Shown here: in pieces, positions 1 through 8,967 of the stretch
Position numbering within the stretch: position 1 is the stretch's first letter
Layout: each line of letters opens with the position of its first letter
Source: Bacterioplanes sp965233665
GTDB taxonomy: Bacteria; Pseudomonadota; Gammaproteobacteria; Pseudomonadales; Oceanobacteraceae
Reading direction: 5' to 3'
Length of the DNA stretch: 64,000 nucleotides
Assembly: GCA_965233665.1 (NCBI GenBank)
Contig: CBDDTG010000050.1
Span: 1 to 64,000, forward strand
Translations under genes and position numbers: made by a program
Notes under the pieces: generated by a model
What the model was told of the DNA's origin: nothing
Databases searched by the model: none
The model's input: the letters and a program-made list of their open reading frames with translations, nothing else

Positions 1-786
1 GCCGCCGGCTAAATCCATGACCGCATCAATAATGACGCCGCCAGTGGCCTCGCTTACGGCGCTGCGCCAATCACTGACCTGAGTGCGGTCGATCACACTG
101 GCAGCGCCCAGTGCTTCTAACCCTTCGCTTTTTCCAGGGCTGGAAATCGCATGGGGCGTGGCGCCCAGTAGCCGACATAATTGAATCAAGGCCGTTCCCA
201 CGCCACCGCTGGCACCGCTAATAAGAATTTGCTCGCCGGCTTTAACCCGCGCCGAGGTGAGCATATGGTAGGCGGTTTGATAAGAGCACATGCCCAAAGC
301 GGCTAACTCAGCGTCGCGGTAGGGGCAGTCGCTCATGTCATAAAACTGGTCGGCTGGCACCTTGATGTATTCAGCAAAACCGCCATCGCGGCCGTGGCCG
401 TAATAATCTGGGGTTAAATTAATATCATCGCGCTGATCGGCATAAATATTAAAATCCAATAACCCACGCTGGCCAATGCGCTCAGTGCTAACGCCTTCAC
501 CGACAGCCACCACACGACCCACCACATCAGCACCCTGAATGCGGGGAAAGCTCAGAGTGGGAGATTCAGTCATTTGAAATGAAGTAACAGCGCTATTGTC
601 TTGGGTCGGATATAAGCCTTCGCGCACTTTGCGGTCGGTATTATTTTTTGCCGTGGCGCTGACTTTTACCAATACCTCGCCAGCGCTAGGAGAAGGTACC
701 GGCACATCGGTGCGATAGGTTAACTGCTCAATATCACCATGCCCTTGCAGCAACATCGCCGCCATGGTGGTTGGAGTGTCAGTCAT
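1..786 (-). CDS. Medium-chain dehydrogenase/quinone reductase family protein, partial
   Basis: The minus-strand reading frame starts at ATG 786 behind a strong AGGAGG site and stays open for 262 codons to the window edge, so the C-terminus is missing. The N-terminal part has the GroES-like fold pattern of zinc-type alcohol dehydrogenases and NADPH:quinone reductases (an EVLVKVSATAKNNTD-type strand near residue 35). A GASGGVG dinucleotide-binding turn lies near residue 190. The family oxidises or reduces alcohols, aldehydes or quinones with NAD(P)H; the substrate cannot be read from the sequence. It is transcribed away from the decayed region to its right. Family assignment is firm, specific function is open. 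Confidence 0.85.
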   Translation of the reverse strand, partial: MTDTPTTMAAMLLQGHGDIEQLTYRTDVPVPSPSAGEVLVKVSATAKNNTDRKVREGLYPTQDNSAVTSFQMTESPTLSFPRIQGADVVGRVVAVGEGVSTERIGQRGLLDFNIYADQRDDINLTPDYYGHGRDGGFAEYIKVPADQFYDMSDCPYRDAELAALGMCSYQTAYHMLTSARVKAGEQILISGASGGVGTALIQLCRLLGATPHAISSPGKSEGLEALGAASVIDRTQVSDWRSAVSEATGGVIIDAVMDLAGG

Positions 787-1092
787 ACATCCTCCTGTTT
801 GTTGGCGTCTGTATGACATTAGCAAGTGGGGCTGGTAACACCAAGGGTGTATGTCGATATAGAGGGTGGCTATCGATATCTATTTGGTCAAACAGTGCAA
901 AGTGAGTGGGCGTCAATTGACTTGTGTAGGGGGGGGGACAGCACAATCGGCTCCCGCCAGCTGACCTGGTGATTAAATGCAGCTGGCTAAATATGGACGT
1001 CAAAAGCAAACCAGTGCTTGGATATCGGCCATTTACAATGGTTTCCGCCACGCAGGCTTTAGGGTAGAGGTAGGTCGTAAAGAGAGAGCAGG
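787..1092. other. Intergenic stretch with a nine-G run and one copy of a 21-bp repeat
   Basis: No convincing gene is visible. A 90-codon minus frame here has no ribosome site and overlaps the dehydrogenase start, so it is treated as spurious. The stretch holds a run of nine G at 929-937. It also holds a 21-bp sequence at 910-930 that recurs with two mismatches at 2458-2478. It presumably contains the dehydrogenase promoter, but no clear -35/-10 pair stands out. Confidence 0.5.
910..930 (+). repeat. 21-bp direct repeat, copy 1
   Basis: The core CAATTGACTTGTGTAGG here matches TAATTGACTTGCGTAGG at 2458-2478; 19 of 21 positions agree over the full unit. The two copies are in direct orientation and flank the most decayed part of the left arm (broken ORF plus HlyD remnant). 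They may be the scar of an old insertion or recombination, but no transposase is nearby. Confidence 0.45.
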
Positions 1093-1550
1093 ATGACTAA
1101 AAATTTGTTTAAGTATATATCTTCAGGCCGTTATTTTTGATATTTGCATTGGCTTCTATTCTTTACTTCGATGCGTTTGTTGGTTTTTTGATGGCATCGC
1201 CATCCGATATTGATAGGACTAATTATATGTGTGGCGAGTATCAGGGGCAAATAAATGAGGCGGTAGGTACTAAGATGATCAAAAGAGTGCATGTTATTTC
1301 TGGTGTAGAGTATCGGATGTATTATCGGCCGTCTGAACTGTATTGGCCTATTCTAAAGTCTATTTAGGGTAAGAATACTTGTTTTTACTATTATCACTTG
1401 TTTCCAGGCTCGCCTGAGATTTTTTTTTTTTTTTTGATTGAACACGAAGGCCGACAGCTTATCTCCAGAAAGGAGGCAGTGAAAGGTTATATGCAGTTCT
1501 CCGATGGGCATCCGCTCAGTTTGGTCGCTGGGTGTTTTACGGATTTATAA
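1093..1550 (+). pseudogene. Broken small membrane-protein gene (frameshift and in-frame stop)
   Basis: An ATG at 1093 with a purine-rich site upstream reads 15 codons to a stop at 1140. Adding one T to the T run at 1134-1138 would join it to the next frame, which has a hydrophobic segment (LIFALASILYFDAFVGF) and runs to TAG at 1365. Beyond that stop the same frame is open to TAA at 1548 and crosses a 16-T homopolymer at 1420-1435. This looks like one decayed gene of about 150 codons. Its family is not recognised. The homopolymers make sequencing error a real alternative. Confidence 0.4.
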
Positions 1551-1634
1551 TGCACACATTGTATATTTTTTATCAATCTTATAGAAAAGACAAGGTCGTG
1601 TGATGGGCAGTTTCTTCTTGAGTAAGAAAACCGT

Positions 1635-1808
1635 ATGCTTCTGCGAGGCGTGTGGCAAGATGTCCACTTACTCTATAGCAGCAAGCAGCTTGACCTGCAG
1701 CCGGGCATGGAAGTAGCGGTAGAGATAAAAACTGGTATCCGGCGATTAATAGAGTTCTTTTTGTCGCCAGTGCTGAGATATGGCAGTGAGTCGCTGAGAG
1801 AGCGGTGA
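1635..1808 (+). pseudogene. HlyD-family membrane fusion protein, C-terminal remnant
   Basis: The frame encodes about 57 residues that match the extreme C-terminus of type I secretion adaptor proteins: a PGMEVAVEIKTGIRR block followed by LIEFFLSPVLRYG and a terminal LRER. In intact HlyD proteins this segment follows the beta-barrel domain and reports attachment to the inner-membrane ABC transporter. An in-frame TAA at 1623-1625 precedes it, and no upstream HlyD sequence is visible. It is therefore the tail of a deleted gene and not a functional adaptor. Confidence 0.7.
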
Positions 1809-1826
1809 ATAAATAGGAGAAAGGAA

Positions 1827-2306
1827 GTGTCGCGTTTTAGATGGTTAGTATTTTCGCTGGTTATAATTGGGAGTCTGATGTTGCTTTCGCCACTGGTGAG
1901 CAACTATATGGGTTACTGTCAGTTCTTTGACGATAGAATGTCGGATGAAGAGGCAGTGGATATTGTTGTAAGGCGTGCTTTGAAGTTTTATCCGCCAGTT
2001 GTGGATGTTTATAAACTGGATGGTAATCAAAGAAAGCTGGTAGACCGATACCGGCCAGATGATTATGTCAAATACGAAGGGATAGAAGAGTTTTATAAGG
2101 CCAACCCTGGATGTTGCAATGTGGTTGAGTACACCTACAACGGCGACGATCCAGGTGTTATGGCAAAGATTATGGGAAGGTTCAGAGGCTGGGTTAGGCT
2201 TGAATACCGGGTTGATTTTAAGAGTGAAGGTGGCGAATTATTATCATCAATGAAACGGACGCACCGTGCAGTTGCAAATTGCGGTTCGGTTTGGTCGGGA
2301 ATATAG
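1827..2306 (+). CDS. Hypothetical protein with N-terminal membrane anchor
   Basis: 159 codons from a GTG behind an AGGAGAAAGGA site, 18 bases after the HlyD remnant. Residues 5-24 are a single hydrophobic segment that could be a signal-anchor. The rest is soluble and mixed in charge, with a Cys-Cys pair near residue 95 and two other cysteines, which suggests an exported, disulfide-containing domain. No family is recognised. Codon use is AT-richer than the housekeeping genes to the right, as for its neighbours, which points to acquisition. Confidence 0.6.
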   Translation: MSRFRWLVFSLVIIGSLMLLSPLVSNYMGYCQFFDDRMSDEEAVDIVVRRALKFYPPVVDVYKLDGNQRKLVDRYRPDDYVKYEGIEEFYKANPGCCNVVEYTYNGDDPGVMAKIMGRFRGWVRLEYRVDFKSEGGELLSSMKRTHRAVANCGSVWSGI

Positions 2307-2457
2307 TTTTGAAGAGTTTAATCTGCGAAGTATGAGTAGGCAGCAGTTTACGTTTTTATGGTGGTTTGGTAGGAGAGGCTGATAATTCCATGAAGCGAGA
2401 TCGCTGTAAAGCTCTGGCTGTCGAAAGTCATTTGCTCAAATGGAGCGAAGTTGTCGA

Positions 2458-2478
2458 GCGTTAATTGACTTGCGTAGG
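2458..2478 (+). repeat. 21-bp direct repeat, copy 2
   Basis: Second copy of the element at 910-930. It lies in a 290-bp spacer (2307-2597) that otherwise shows no gene. Confidence 0.45.
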
Positions 2479-2597
2479 TTAAAACAGCAAAATCGTCGCC
2501 TGTTGTTGAATAGGTGAATAAGCTCGGTTGGTTGGATGTGTAAGTCCAAATCTGTGTTTGTGTCTTCTAAATGGTTTTGGGTTATAGGGAAATTGAT

Positions 2598-3293
2598 ATG
2601 AAGCTGTTTGTTAAAAATATTGTGTTAGGGCTGATGCTCGTTCCGCTGCTGAGCCATTCGGGTGAAAAATTTAAGATGATTAGCCCTTCGCCAAAGGAGT
2701 TATGGATTTATCCCGTTTGTGACGTATTTCATGAGCTGCTACCTAGTGTAAGTTACATGTATTTTCCAGGAGGGGAGCTGGGTGATGAAAGCGGGATAAA
2801 GTGGATTCCATCTATTCCTGTTTCTAAAGATCAGTACCTCGGTTGGATTGATCGCTATCAGAAAAAGAAAATTGAGGATAGAGTTAAGAAAATGCCTGAG
2901 GGGTGGTTGCCAGAGAACTATTTTGAGCACCATTACCAAGAGTGGCGAGATAAAGCCCTCAGTTCAAATATCTCGATCGTTCTATATCAGCCATTTGATA
3001 TTGATGAAGATGGCATCAACGATCGAATCATTGGGCTGCATAAATATTCGAATGGCTCGGTAGTGACTAGTCATTTGTTCAGGGTTCAGCGTGGAGAAAA
3101 GCTCGTTGACCCGGTGGATGACTTTGATCTCGTTTGGGAGCAAGCGGGTTTTCCATTCTATCACGACAATTATGTTTATACGTATTCCGGTGGAGAAGAC
3201 GGAGCCATGATTCATAGCCCAACCACTAAGTTGCGTAATCGTAATATAAAAGTTGTGAAGAGTTTTAATGTTTGTCATTTTATAAAGGAGTAA
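2598..3293 (+). CDS. Secreted hypothetical protein with a DxDxDG calcium-type loop
   Basis: The ATG at 2598 is preferred over an upstream in-frame start at 2571 because it gives a clean signal peptide (MKLFVKNIVLGLMLVPLLSHS). The mature part is about 210 residues and carries DIDEDGINDR, the pattern of EF-hand-like or FG-GAP calcium loops found in secreted proteins. No enzyme motif is visible. It belongs to the same cluster of small exported AT-rich genes as its neighbours. Location (periplasm or outside) is a fair inference; function is unknown. Confidence 0.65.
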   Translation: MKLFVKNIVLGLMLVPLLSHSGEKFKMISPSPKELWIYPVCDVFHELLPSVSYMYFPGGELGDESGIKWIPSIPVSKDQYLGWIDRYQKKKIEDRVKKMPEGWLPENYFEHHYQEWRDKALSSNISIVLYQPFDIDEDGINDRIIGLHKYSNGSVVTSHLFRVQRGEKLVDPVDDFDLVWEQAGFPFYHDNYVYTYSGGEDGAMIHSPTTKLRNRNIKVVKSFNVCHFIKE

Positions 3294-3369
3294 TGTGGTT
3301 AAGGCTGAGCAGTCTTCATAAGAAATTTGATCGGCTTTTTACGGTTTGGAAGCAAGGCTAGAGGAAGTC

Positions 3370-4020
3370 ATGAGCAAGTCTAAATTGTCGATTTACAGAT
3401 TTTTAAAAGCACTGTTGCTTTCTTTAGTGCTACTTCATCTATTTGTACTTGTTGGGTATTTCGGAGTGAGGGCGACTTTTTCAGGTGCATTCGCCTCATT
3501 GGGAGAAGTGTCTGTGGCTCATGTATCTGATGGATATCTACTCAAAGTGGAAGAGGTTGATGTAAAGCGTCGTGATATTTATCTAAAGGTTTCAAATGTT
3601 CCCTCTGAGCTGAGGATGAGTAAGGAAGATCATGGAAAGGTTTCATCTAGGATTGTATGCGATGGAAAAATTACAGCACAGGAATCTGTAGGGTTTCGTA
3701 GTCCGTATGGATATACAGAAAAGTCTATTTATCTTACCGTACTGCACGATGTCAGTGTGCAACAATGCGACCTAGAAGTTGTGGTGCATTCAAAGAATTT
3801 TGCGGAATATGTAGGCTCAATGGAACTCGTGCGCGATAGCTCGCATGAGATTTTGGGTCTTGATATGAGAAATCACCCGATACCTATTGGGTTGCTATTT
3901 CTATGGGTGTATTTATCAGCCTGGTTCTTTAGTTTGTCAGCGGGGACGCCTATAGTGGTGAGCTCATCGATAATGGTCGCCGTTTTTGTTTTGTTTTTGC
4001 TCGCTAAAAGGAATAAGTAA
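3370..4020 (+). CDS. Hypothetical membrane protein, periplasmic domain between TM segments
   Basis: Start chosen at ATG 3370 behind GAGGAAG; the longer TTG start at 3346 lacks a ribosome site. Residues about 12-38 form a first membrane helix. About 125 residues of predicted beta-rich periplasmic domain with two cysteines follow. Two closely spaced hydrophobic segments lie near the C-terminus, which ends in a basic KRNK tail. No family is recognised. It is co-oriented with the secreted genes on both sides and may form an operon with them. Confidence 0.6.
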   Translation: MSKSKLSIYRFLKALLLSLVLLHLFVLVGYFGVRATFSGAFASLGEVSVAHVSDGYLLKVEEVDVKRRDIYLKVSNVPSELRMSKEDHGKVSSRIVCDGKITAQESVGFRSPYGYTEKSIYLTVLHDVSVQQCDLEVVVHSKNFAEYVGSMELVRDSSHEILGLDMRNHPIPIGLLFLWVYLSAWFFSLSAGTPIVVSSSIMVAVFVLFLLAKRNK

Positions 4021-4178
4021 TCGCTCAAGCTGTGTTTTATGCTGATGGATGTGGTACATGCATAGGTTGAGGTGGTTGGTCATGGTGACGGTAGACGGCT
4101 ATGTTCAGTTTTCGACTCGGAAGTCCTGTGGCAAGGGCTGCGTTGGTGTTTCTTTATTGTTACTCGAAGAGGTGGTAA

Positions 4179-4589
4179 GTGAAGTTGTTATTGATATTTT
4201 CCTTGTTGGTGGGGCTTTTTCCTGCGATGGTTTGGGCTGACAGCTTGGAATCAGATTATCATACCCTTGGACAGCAAATTAACTCAGTTGCTGAAAAACC
4301 GATGCGGTTGCAGCGGTGGTCGAATCTATGGGTGGAACATGCTGTCCTTACCTGTCTGGTAAATGCAAAGCTTTACAATATCGAGCCGGGTCGTTGTCAT
4401 AGCTATATTCGCGCGAAAGTAGCCGGCTGTTATCACCATGTTGAAAAAAGCCTAAGCGTCTTAATTGTGAGTCGCGAGCAGGGTCTGCCCTATACTTCTG
4501 ACTTTTATGAATGCATTTCTGCTTGGCCGCATTGCAATGGTCGGGAAATCAGAAGTCTTGAAGATCTTAAGCAATGCCGTAATAGATAA
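4179..4589 (+). CDS. Secreted Cys-rich hypothetical protein
   Basis: 136 codons from a GTG behind AGAGGTGG. Residues 1-20 are a typical Sec signal peptide ending in VWA-D. The mature protein of about 116 residues has six cysteines, consistent with disulfides in the periplasm. No known domain is recognised. It is the last gene of the AT-rich left cluster before GC-richer housekeeping DNA resumes. Confidence 0.6.
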   Translation: MKLLLIFSLLVGLFPAMVWADSLESDYHTLGQQINSVAEKPMRLQRWSNLWVEHAVLTCLVNAKLYNIEPGRCHSYIRAKVAGCYHHVEKSLSVLIVSREQGLPYTSDFYECISAWPHCNGREIRSLEDLKQCRNR

Positions 4590-4684
4590 ACTGTATGGCT
4601 GGCGTGGGTGGCATGATAAGGCGTAGGTGGCATAGTCAGGCGCATGGGTTATATAAAGGGCAATAAATGGTCTGCTAGCCAAAG

Positions 4685-5536
4685 GTGTATACCACTGTGT
4701 CTGTGTTAATCGCTTTACTCTCTGCCTGTGCTTGGTCGCTGTTTGATTTAAAGCGTAAGCGCCTGGTGCAGCAGGTGCCGTCTTTGCCGCTGGCGATGTG
4801 GCTCAGTGCCTGCGTGATTCCCGTGTATGTGCTGCTCTGTTGGTGGTCGCAACCAACTTGGCCTGGGGCTGGGTATTGGTTGCCGGCGCTGGGCAGTTTG
4901 CTGGTGTCGACCATGGCGGCGGTGTCCTTTATTCAGGCGTTAAAGGTGGGCCAGATTTCTCTACTGATGCCGGTGCTGGCACTCACGCCGATAATTTCGG
5001 CCTGCTTGAGTTGGTGGTGGCTGGCAGATAGCTTGGCGCTGCGTGAGCTGATGGCCATGTTGGTCATCGTTATCTTATTGTTCTTGTTGCAGGGCGGTGC
5101 GAATTTTCGCTGGCGCTCTGGCATGGGTTATATGCTGCTGGTGGCCTTAGGGTGGGGCACGGGCACGGTATTCGATAAATGGGCATTGGCGTCAGCCGAG
5201 CCCTTCGCACATGCTTTAGTGCAAAGCAGCGGCATGTTGGTGTTGCTGGCGCTGGTGTTAGTGGCGCGCGGTGAGCTTAGGCAAGCGGCGCCCCGGTATT
5301 TGCCACTCGCTTCTTTGTTGCTTGCAGCCTTGGTGTTTGTATTGGCCGTATCGGCGCAGTTGTATGCACTGCAATCCTTGCACGCTGGCATTATTGAAAC
5401 CATTAAACGTGGGGTGGGTATGCTGGGCGCGCTGCTGTGGGGTGTTTGGTTGTTTAATGAGCGCATTGAGCGCTCGCAGGTGTTATTGGTCGTGCTTTTG
5501 GTGGCGGCCATCGCCTGGCTGATGTGGCCAGCGTAA
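4685..5536 (+). CDS. DMT/EamA-family permease
   Basis: 283 residues with about ten hydrophobic helices in two halves, the layout of drug/metabolite transporters of the EamA group. The GTG start at 4685 puts the first helix at the N-terminus. A conserved glutamate-bearing helix (SLHAGIIETIKRGVGMLGA) near residue 240 and a short LWGVWLFNERI segment after it are typical of the second EamA repeat. It sits in the inner membrane; the transported compound is unknown. A second, unrelated DMT permease lies at 61029. Confidence 0.85.
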   Translation: MYTTVSVLIALLSACAWSLFDLKRKRLVQQVPSLPLAMWLSACVIPVYVLLCWWSQPTWPGAGYWLPALGSLLVSTMAAVSFIQALKVGQISLLMPVLALTPIISACLSWWWLADSLALRELMAMLVIVILLFLLQGGANFRWRSGMGYMLLVALGWGTGTVFDKWALASAEPFAHALVQSSGMLVLLALVLVARGELRQAAPRYLPLASLLLAALVFVLAVSAQLYALQSLHAGIIETIKRGVGMLGALLWGVWLFNERIERSQVLLVVLLVAAIAWLMWPA

Positions 5537-5601
5537 CGCTGTGGCTAAAGTATGAAGAGCATTTTTTGATACTATTTCAGTTTTGGGTGAATGGTTCGAC
5601 C

Positions 5602-5643
5602 ACAGGCCGAATGCCCACAAACCGAATGCCAACAGACCGGATG
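5602..5643 (+). repeat. Three imperfect 15-bp tandem repeats before the methyltransferase
   Basis: ACAGGCCGAATGCC, ACAAACCGAATGCC and ACAGACCGGATG start at 5602, 5617 and 5632, an exact 15-bp period that stops 13 bases before the next start codon. They occupy the leader of the methyltransferase gene and could be binding sites or simple slippage repeats. Confidence 0.6.
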
Positions 5644-5656
5644 AGTATAAGCCCGC

Positions 5657-6604
5657 ATGTTACCCAGCGATTTTAGCCAGCGATTCGATCAACTGTGCCC
5701 GCCTGAACTCTACGACCAAGCTCGGCGCTCCTTTGACCAGCCGCGTGCGGTGACCTTTCGGGTGAATACGCTGCGCGCCGGCCATGACAACGTTATTGAA
5801 CGCCTGCAGGCGCAAGGGGTGTCTTGTGAGCCAGTGGAGTGGAGCCATAACCTGGGGTTGCACGCCTGGCAGGTGGAGGCCAGTCAGCGTGAGGCACTGA
5901 CTTACAGCGCCGAAGCCGAAGCCGGTGATATTTATATTCAAAGCTTGTCGAGCATGTTGGCACCTTGGCTATTGCAGCCCAAGCCGCAAGACTGGGTGTT
6001 GGATTTAGCCGCTGCACCCGGCGGCAAAACCATTTTATTAGCGCAAATGATGGGCAATGAAGGCCGCATCAGTGCGGTGGAGCCGGTGAAAAACCGCTTC
6101 TTTCGTTTGCGCGCCAATTTAGAGCGCATGGGCGTCGACAACACTCAGTGCTACATGAAAGATGGCCGCGCCATCGGCTCAATAAAGCCTGATACCTTTG
6201 ATCGCATCATGCTGGATGCGCCGTGCTCGTCTGAGTCGCGTTTTAAAACCTACGATGCCAGCTCCGTTGAGCATTGGTCGCTGCGCAAAGTCGCGGAGTG
6301 TTCCAAAAAGCAAAAACGCCTGATCCAAAGTGCGTTTGATGCCCTGAAGCCTGGCGGTGTGCTGATGTATTGCACTTGCTCGTTTTCCCCGGAAGAAAAC
6401 GAAGTGGTCGTCAGTCAGCTGCTGAAAAAGCGGCCGGCTCAAATCTTACCAATTGAATTGCCCGATAGTATTCACAACGTGTCGCTGGGCATTACCGAAT
6501 GGCAAGGTAAAGCGCTGCACCCAGACTGCCATCACAGCGTGCGTGTTTGGCCGGGTGAGCAAATGGATGGCTTTTACCTAGCATTGCTGCATAAGCCAGC
6601 GTGA
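5657..6604 (+). CDS. RsmB/NOP-family RNA cytosine-C5 methyltransferase
   Basis: 315 residues with the NOL1/NOP2/Sun core. The SAM-binding motif is VLDLAAAPGGKT near residue 115. The catalytic pair is the Cys of DAPCS near residue 190 and the Cys of YCTCSFSPEENE near residue 238. These enzymes transfer a methyl group from SAM to C5 of cytosine in rRNA or tRNA through a covalent enzyme-RNA intermediate. The C-terminal PUA-like extension of full-length RsmF (about 450-480 residues) is absent, so the exact target is uncertain. Confidence 0.9.
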   Translation: MLPSDFSQRFDQLCPPELYDQARRSFDQPRAVTFRVNTLRAGHDNVIERLQAQGVSCEPVEWSHNLGLHAWQVEASQREALTYSAEAEAGDIYIQSLSSMLAPWLLQPKPQDWVLDLAAAPGGKTILLAQMMGNEGRISAVEPVKNRFFRLRANLERMGVDNTQCYMKDGRAIGSIKPDTFDRIMLDAPCSSESRFKTYDASSVEHWSLRKVAECSKKQKRLIQSAFDALKPGGVLMYCTCSFSPEENEVVVSQLLKKRPAQILPIELPDSIHNVSLGITEWQGKALHPDCHHSVRVWPGEQMDGFYLALLHKPA

Positions 6605-6709
6605 TGGTGATGTTCGGTTAACTCATAGCAACAGGCAACGCGCACAGCATCCGCTGGCGCAGCCTGTCCTGCCTATACTGCAGGCACGGCCCCTCGAAAG
6701 GACTTGTCT

Positions 6710-8962
6710 GTGCAGCTGCGTCATAAAATTCTGTTGGTGTATGCCCTGGTATTGGCCATGGGGCTGGCAATTTCTGTGTCGACGCTGATCAGTGGTCAGC
6801 GTGTGGCGGCGGTGACCACGGCTTTGGTGGATCAAGACCTGCCACTGCTTGAACATATGCGGGGGTTGTACTTCGCCATGGTCGAGCACGAACGGCTGTT
6901 GTACGAGTATTACGCCACCGTCGATCAGGCCAGCATTATGCCCAAGGTGTCGGCCGTCGACGCTACTCTAGGGCAGCACCTGCAAGCGCTGTCGCTTGGG
7001 TTGCAGGACCCGATGGCGCTGCAACGATTGCAGCAGTCGTATCAGCAGCTGCAACAGCTGACTGAGGCGCTGGATCAGGTCATGAGTAGCGCACGGGTCG
7101 ACTGGGATGAGGCCCGAGCCTTATTGGTCAGCATCAGTGACACCCGCCGCCAAGTGTTGCCCGATTTGGAGCGTTTTGTATCCCAGTTCAGTGCTGAAGC
7201 CAATATGGCCGGGGCTGAAACACGCTATCAAACCCAGCTCAGTACCGGTCTGGTGGTCAGCTTCAGTGCCGTGGTGCTCATTATTGCGGCGTTTGTCGGC
7301 TATTACGTTAACCGCTTTATGCAAGACAGCGCTGAGCGCAAGCGCTTGGCCATGATGGCGGAGCGCCACCCCAGCCCGGTGATGCGCTTTAACTGGCAAG
7401 GTCAGTTGGAGTACGCCAATCCGGCCAGCTTTAGCCTGATGCAGCATATGGGCAATCACTCGGGTCGGCCTGAAAGCTTATTGCCGGCCGATTTTCAAAA
7501 GCGCTTGCTGGACTCTCAGGTGGATGGCCAGGCGCTGATCGAATGGCAGCAGCCTTGGTCCGATCAGCACTGGCTGCAGCACTCGCTGTCGCTGCTGCCG
7601 GATCTGGGCAGTTGCCATCTTTACATTACCGATGTCAGCGATGCCGTGCGGGCGCAGCATGAGTTACGCCATCAGGCCTACCACGATGAGCTGACGGGCC
7701 TGCGCAACCGCCGTTTTTTATTTGAGCAGCTGCAACAGCACACCGCCGACCATAGTGGCAAGCCAATGGCGCTTTTGCTGCTGCAATTGGATCGCTACGA
7801 TTCTGTCACGGCCACCCTTGGCCAGCAGGTTGCTGACGCGTTAATCGGCGCTGTGGCTGAGCGATTGCAGAATTTTTTACAGCACTACAGTGACGAGGAT
7901 CTAAACCATACCCTTTATCGCTTAGAGGCGGCGAAGTTTGTGCTGCTGCTGGATGCCTTGCCTGAGCCTGCCTTTGCTGAGCATCTAGCCCGTGATTTGG
8001 TGATAGCCATGCAAGAGCCCATGGTCGTTGCACGTAATGAGTTGTTTTTAACGCTCAGCATTGGCCTCAGTTTTTATCCGGAGCAGGGCCGCAGTGCGGA
8101 GGAATTATTGGCCAATGCCGATGCCGCCTTAGGGCGCGCGCGAAGTGAAGACGGCGATGGCTATGTGCGCTACTGCGACAGCATTCATGCACGCGAGCAA
8201 GCCTGGGTGGCGATTGAGCGCGATTTACGCGAAGCCATTGCCAAGCAGCAACTGTTTTTAGTGTATCAGCCCAAAATCAGCGCCAGCGACGGCACCTTGA
8301 GTGGGGTGGAAGCGCTGTTGCGTTGGCGTCGTGATGACGGCGGTTTGACCTCTCCGGCGGAGTTTATTCCGGTGGCGGAGCAAAGCGGTTTAATCGTCAC
8401 CATTGGCGAGTGGGTATTGCAGGAAGCGTTTCGCCAGTATCAACAGTGGTCACAGTCTGCGCCTGTTCGCATCGCGATTAATCTGTCGGCACGCCAGTTT
8501 CGCCACCCTGGTCTGTTGCCTATGCTGCGCGACAGCTTGGCTCACTATGCTATTAACCCTGAGCACATCGAGTTTGAAATCACTGAAAGCCTGCTGATGC
8601 AAGACATCGACAAAGCCATTGCACTGATGGAAGAACTTAAAGCGCTGGGGTTTGGTCTCGCCATCGATGACTTTGGCACCGGCTACTCGTCACTGAGTTA
8701 TTTAAAGCGCTTTCCTATTGATCGGCTAAAAATCGACCGCGCGTTTGTGCGCGATATTGACAGCAATGAGCAGGATCGCACCTTAGTGAAGGCGATTATC
8801 GATTTGGCACATAATCTAAATCTTAAAGTGGTGACCGAAGGCGTTGAAACGGCACAGCAGCTGAGCTGGATCGAGGCTTTTGGCGGCGATGATATCCAGG
8901 GTTTTTATTTCAGTAAGCCATTAACGGCGGCAGAGCTGGAGCAGCGCTACCGCCAAGATTAG
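6710..8962 (+). CDS. Membrane GGDEF-EAL protein, probably a c-di-GMP phosphodiesterase
   Basis: GTG 6710 is chosen because the AAAGGA site at 6697-6702 is seven bases away; a TTG at 6704 would be too close. Two membrane helices flank a periplasmic four-helix-type sensor region of about 150 residues. A PAS-like segment, a GGDEF domain and an EAL domain follow. The GGDEF signature is replaced by LEAAKF, so cyclase activity is unlikely. The EAL site looks intact (EALLRW near residue 534, INLSARQF, AIDDFGTGYSS, TEGVET). The expected activity is cleavage of c-di-GMP at the inner membrane, with the degenerate GGDEF as a regulatory GTP-binding domain. Confidence 0.88.
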   Translation: MQLRHKILLVYALVLAMGLAISVSTLISGQRVAAVTTALVDQDLPLLEHMRGLYFAMVEHERLLYEYYATVDQASIMPKVSAVDATLGQHLQALSLGLQDPMALQRLQQSYQQLQQLTEALDQVMSSARVDWDEARALLVSISDTRRQVLPDLERFVSQFSAEANMAGAETRYQTQLSTGLVVSFSAVVLIIAAFVGYYVNRFMQDSAERKRLAMMAERHPSPVMRFNWQGQLEYANPASFSLMQHMGNHSGRPESLLPADFQKRLLDSQVDGQALIEWQQPWSDQHWLQHSLSLLPDLGSCHLYITDVSDAVRAQHELRHQAYHDELTGLRNRRFLFEQLQQHTADHSGKPMALLLLQLDRYDSVTATLGQQVADALIGAVAERLQNFLQHYSDEDLNHTLYRLEAAKFVLLLDALPEPAFAEHLARDLVIAMQEPMVVARNELFLTLSIGLSFYPEQGRSAEELLANADAALGRARSEDGDGYVRYCDSIHAREQAWVAIERDLREAIAKQQLFLVYQPKISASDGTLSGVEALLRWRRDDGGLTSPAEFIPVAEQSGLIVTIGEWVLQEAFRQYQQWSQSAPVRIAINLSARQFRHPGLLPMLRDSLAHYAINPEHIEFEITESLLMQDIDKAIALMEELKALGFGLAIDDFGTGYSSLSYLKRFPIDRLKIDRAFVRDIDSNEQDRTLVKAIIDLAHNLNLKVVTEGVETAQQLSWIEAFGGDDIQGFYFSKPLTAAELEQRYRQD

Positions 8963-8967
8963 CCTTG

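Noticed and set aside
779..1051. 90-codon minus-strand ORF
   Set aside because: It overlaps the dehydrogenase start, has no ribosome site and has a composition unlike a protein.
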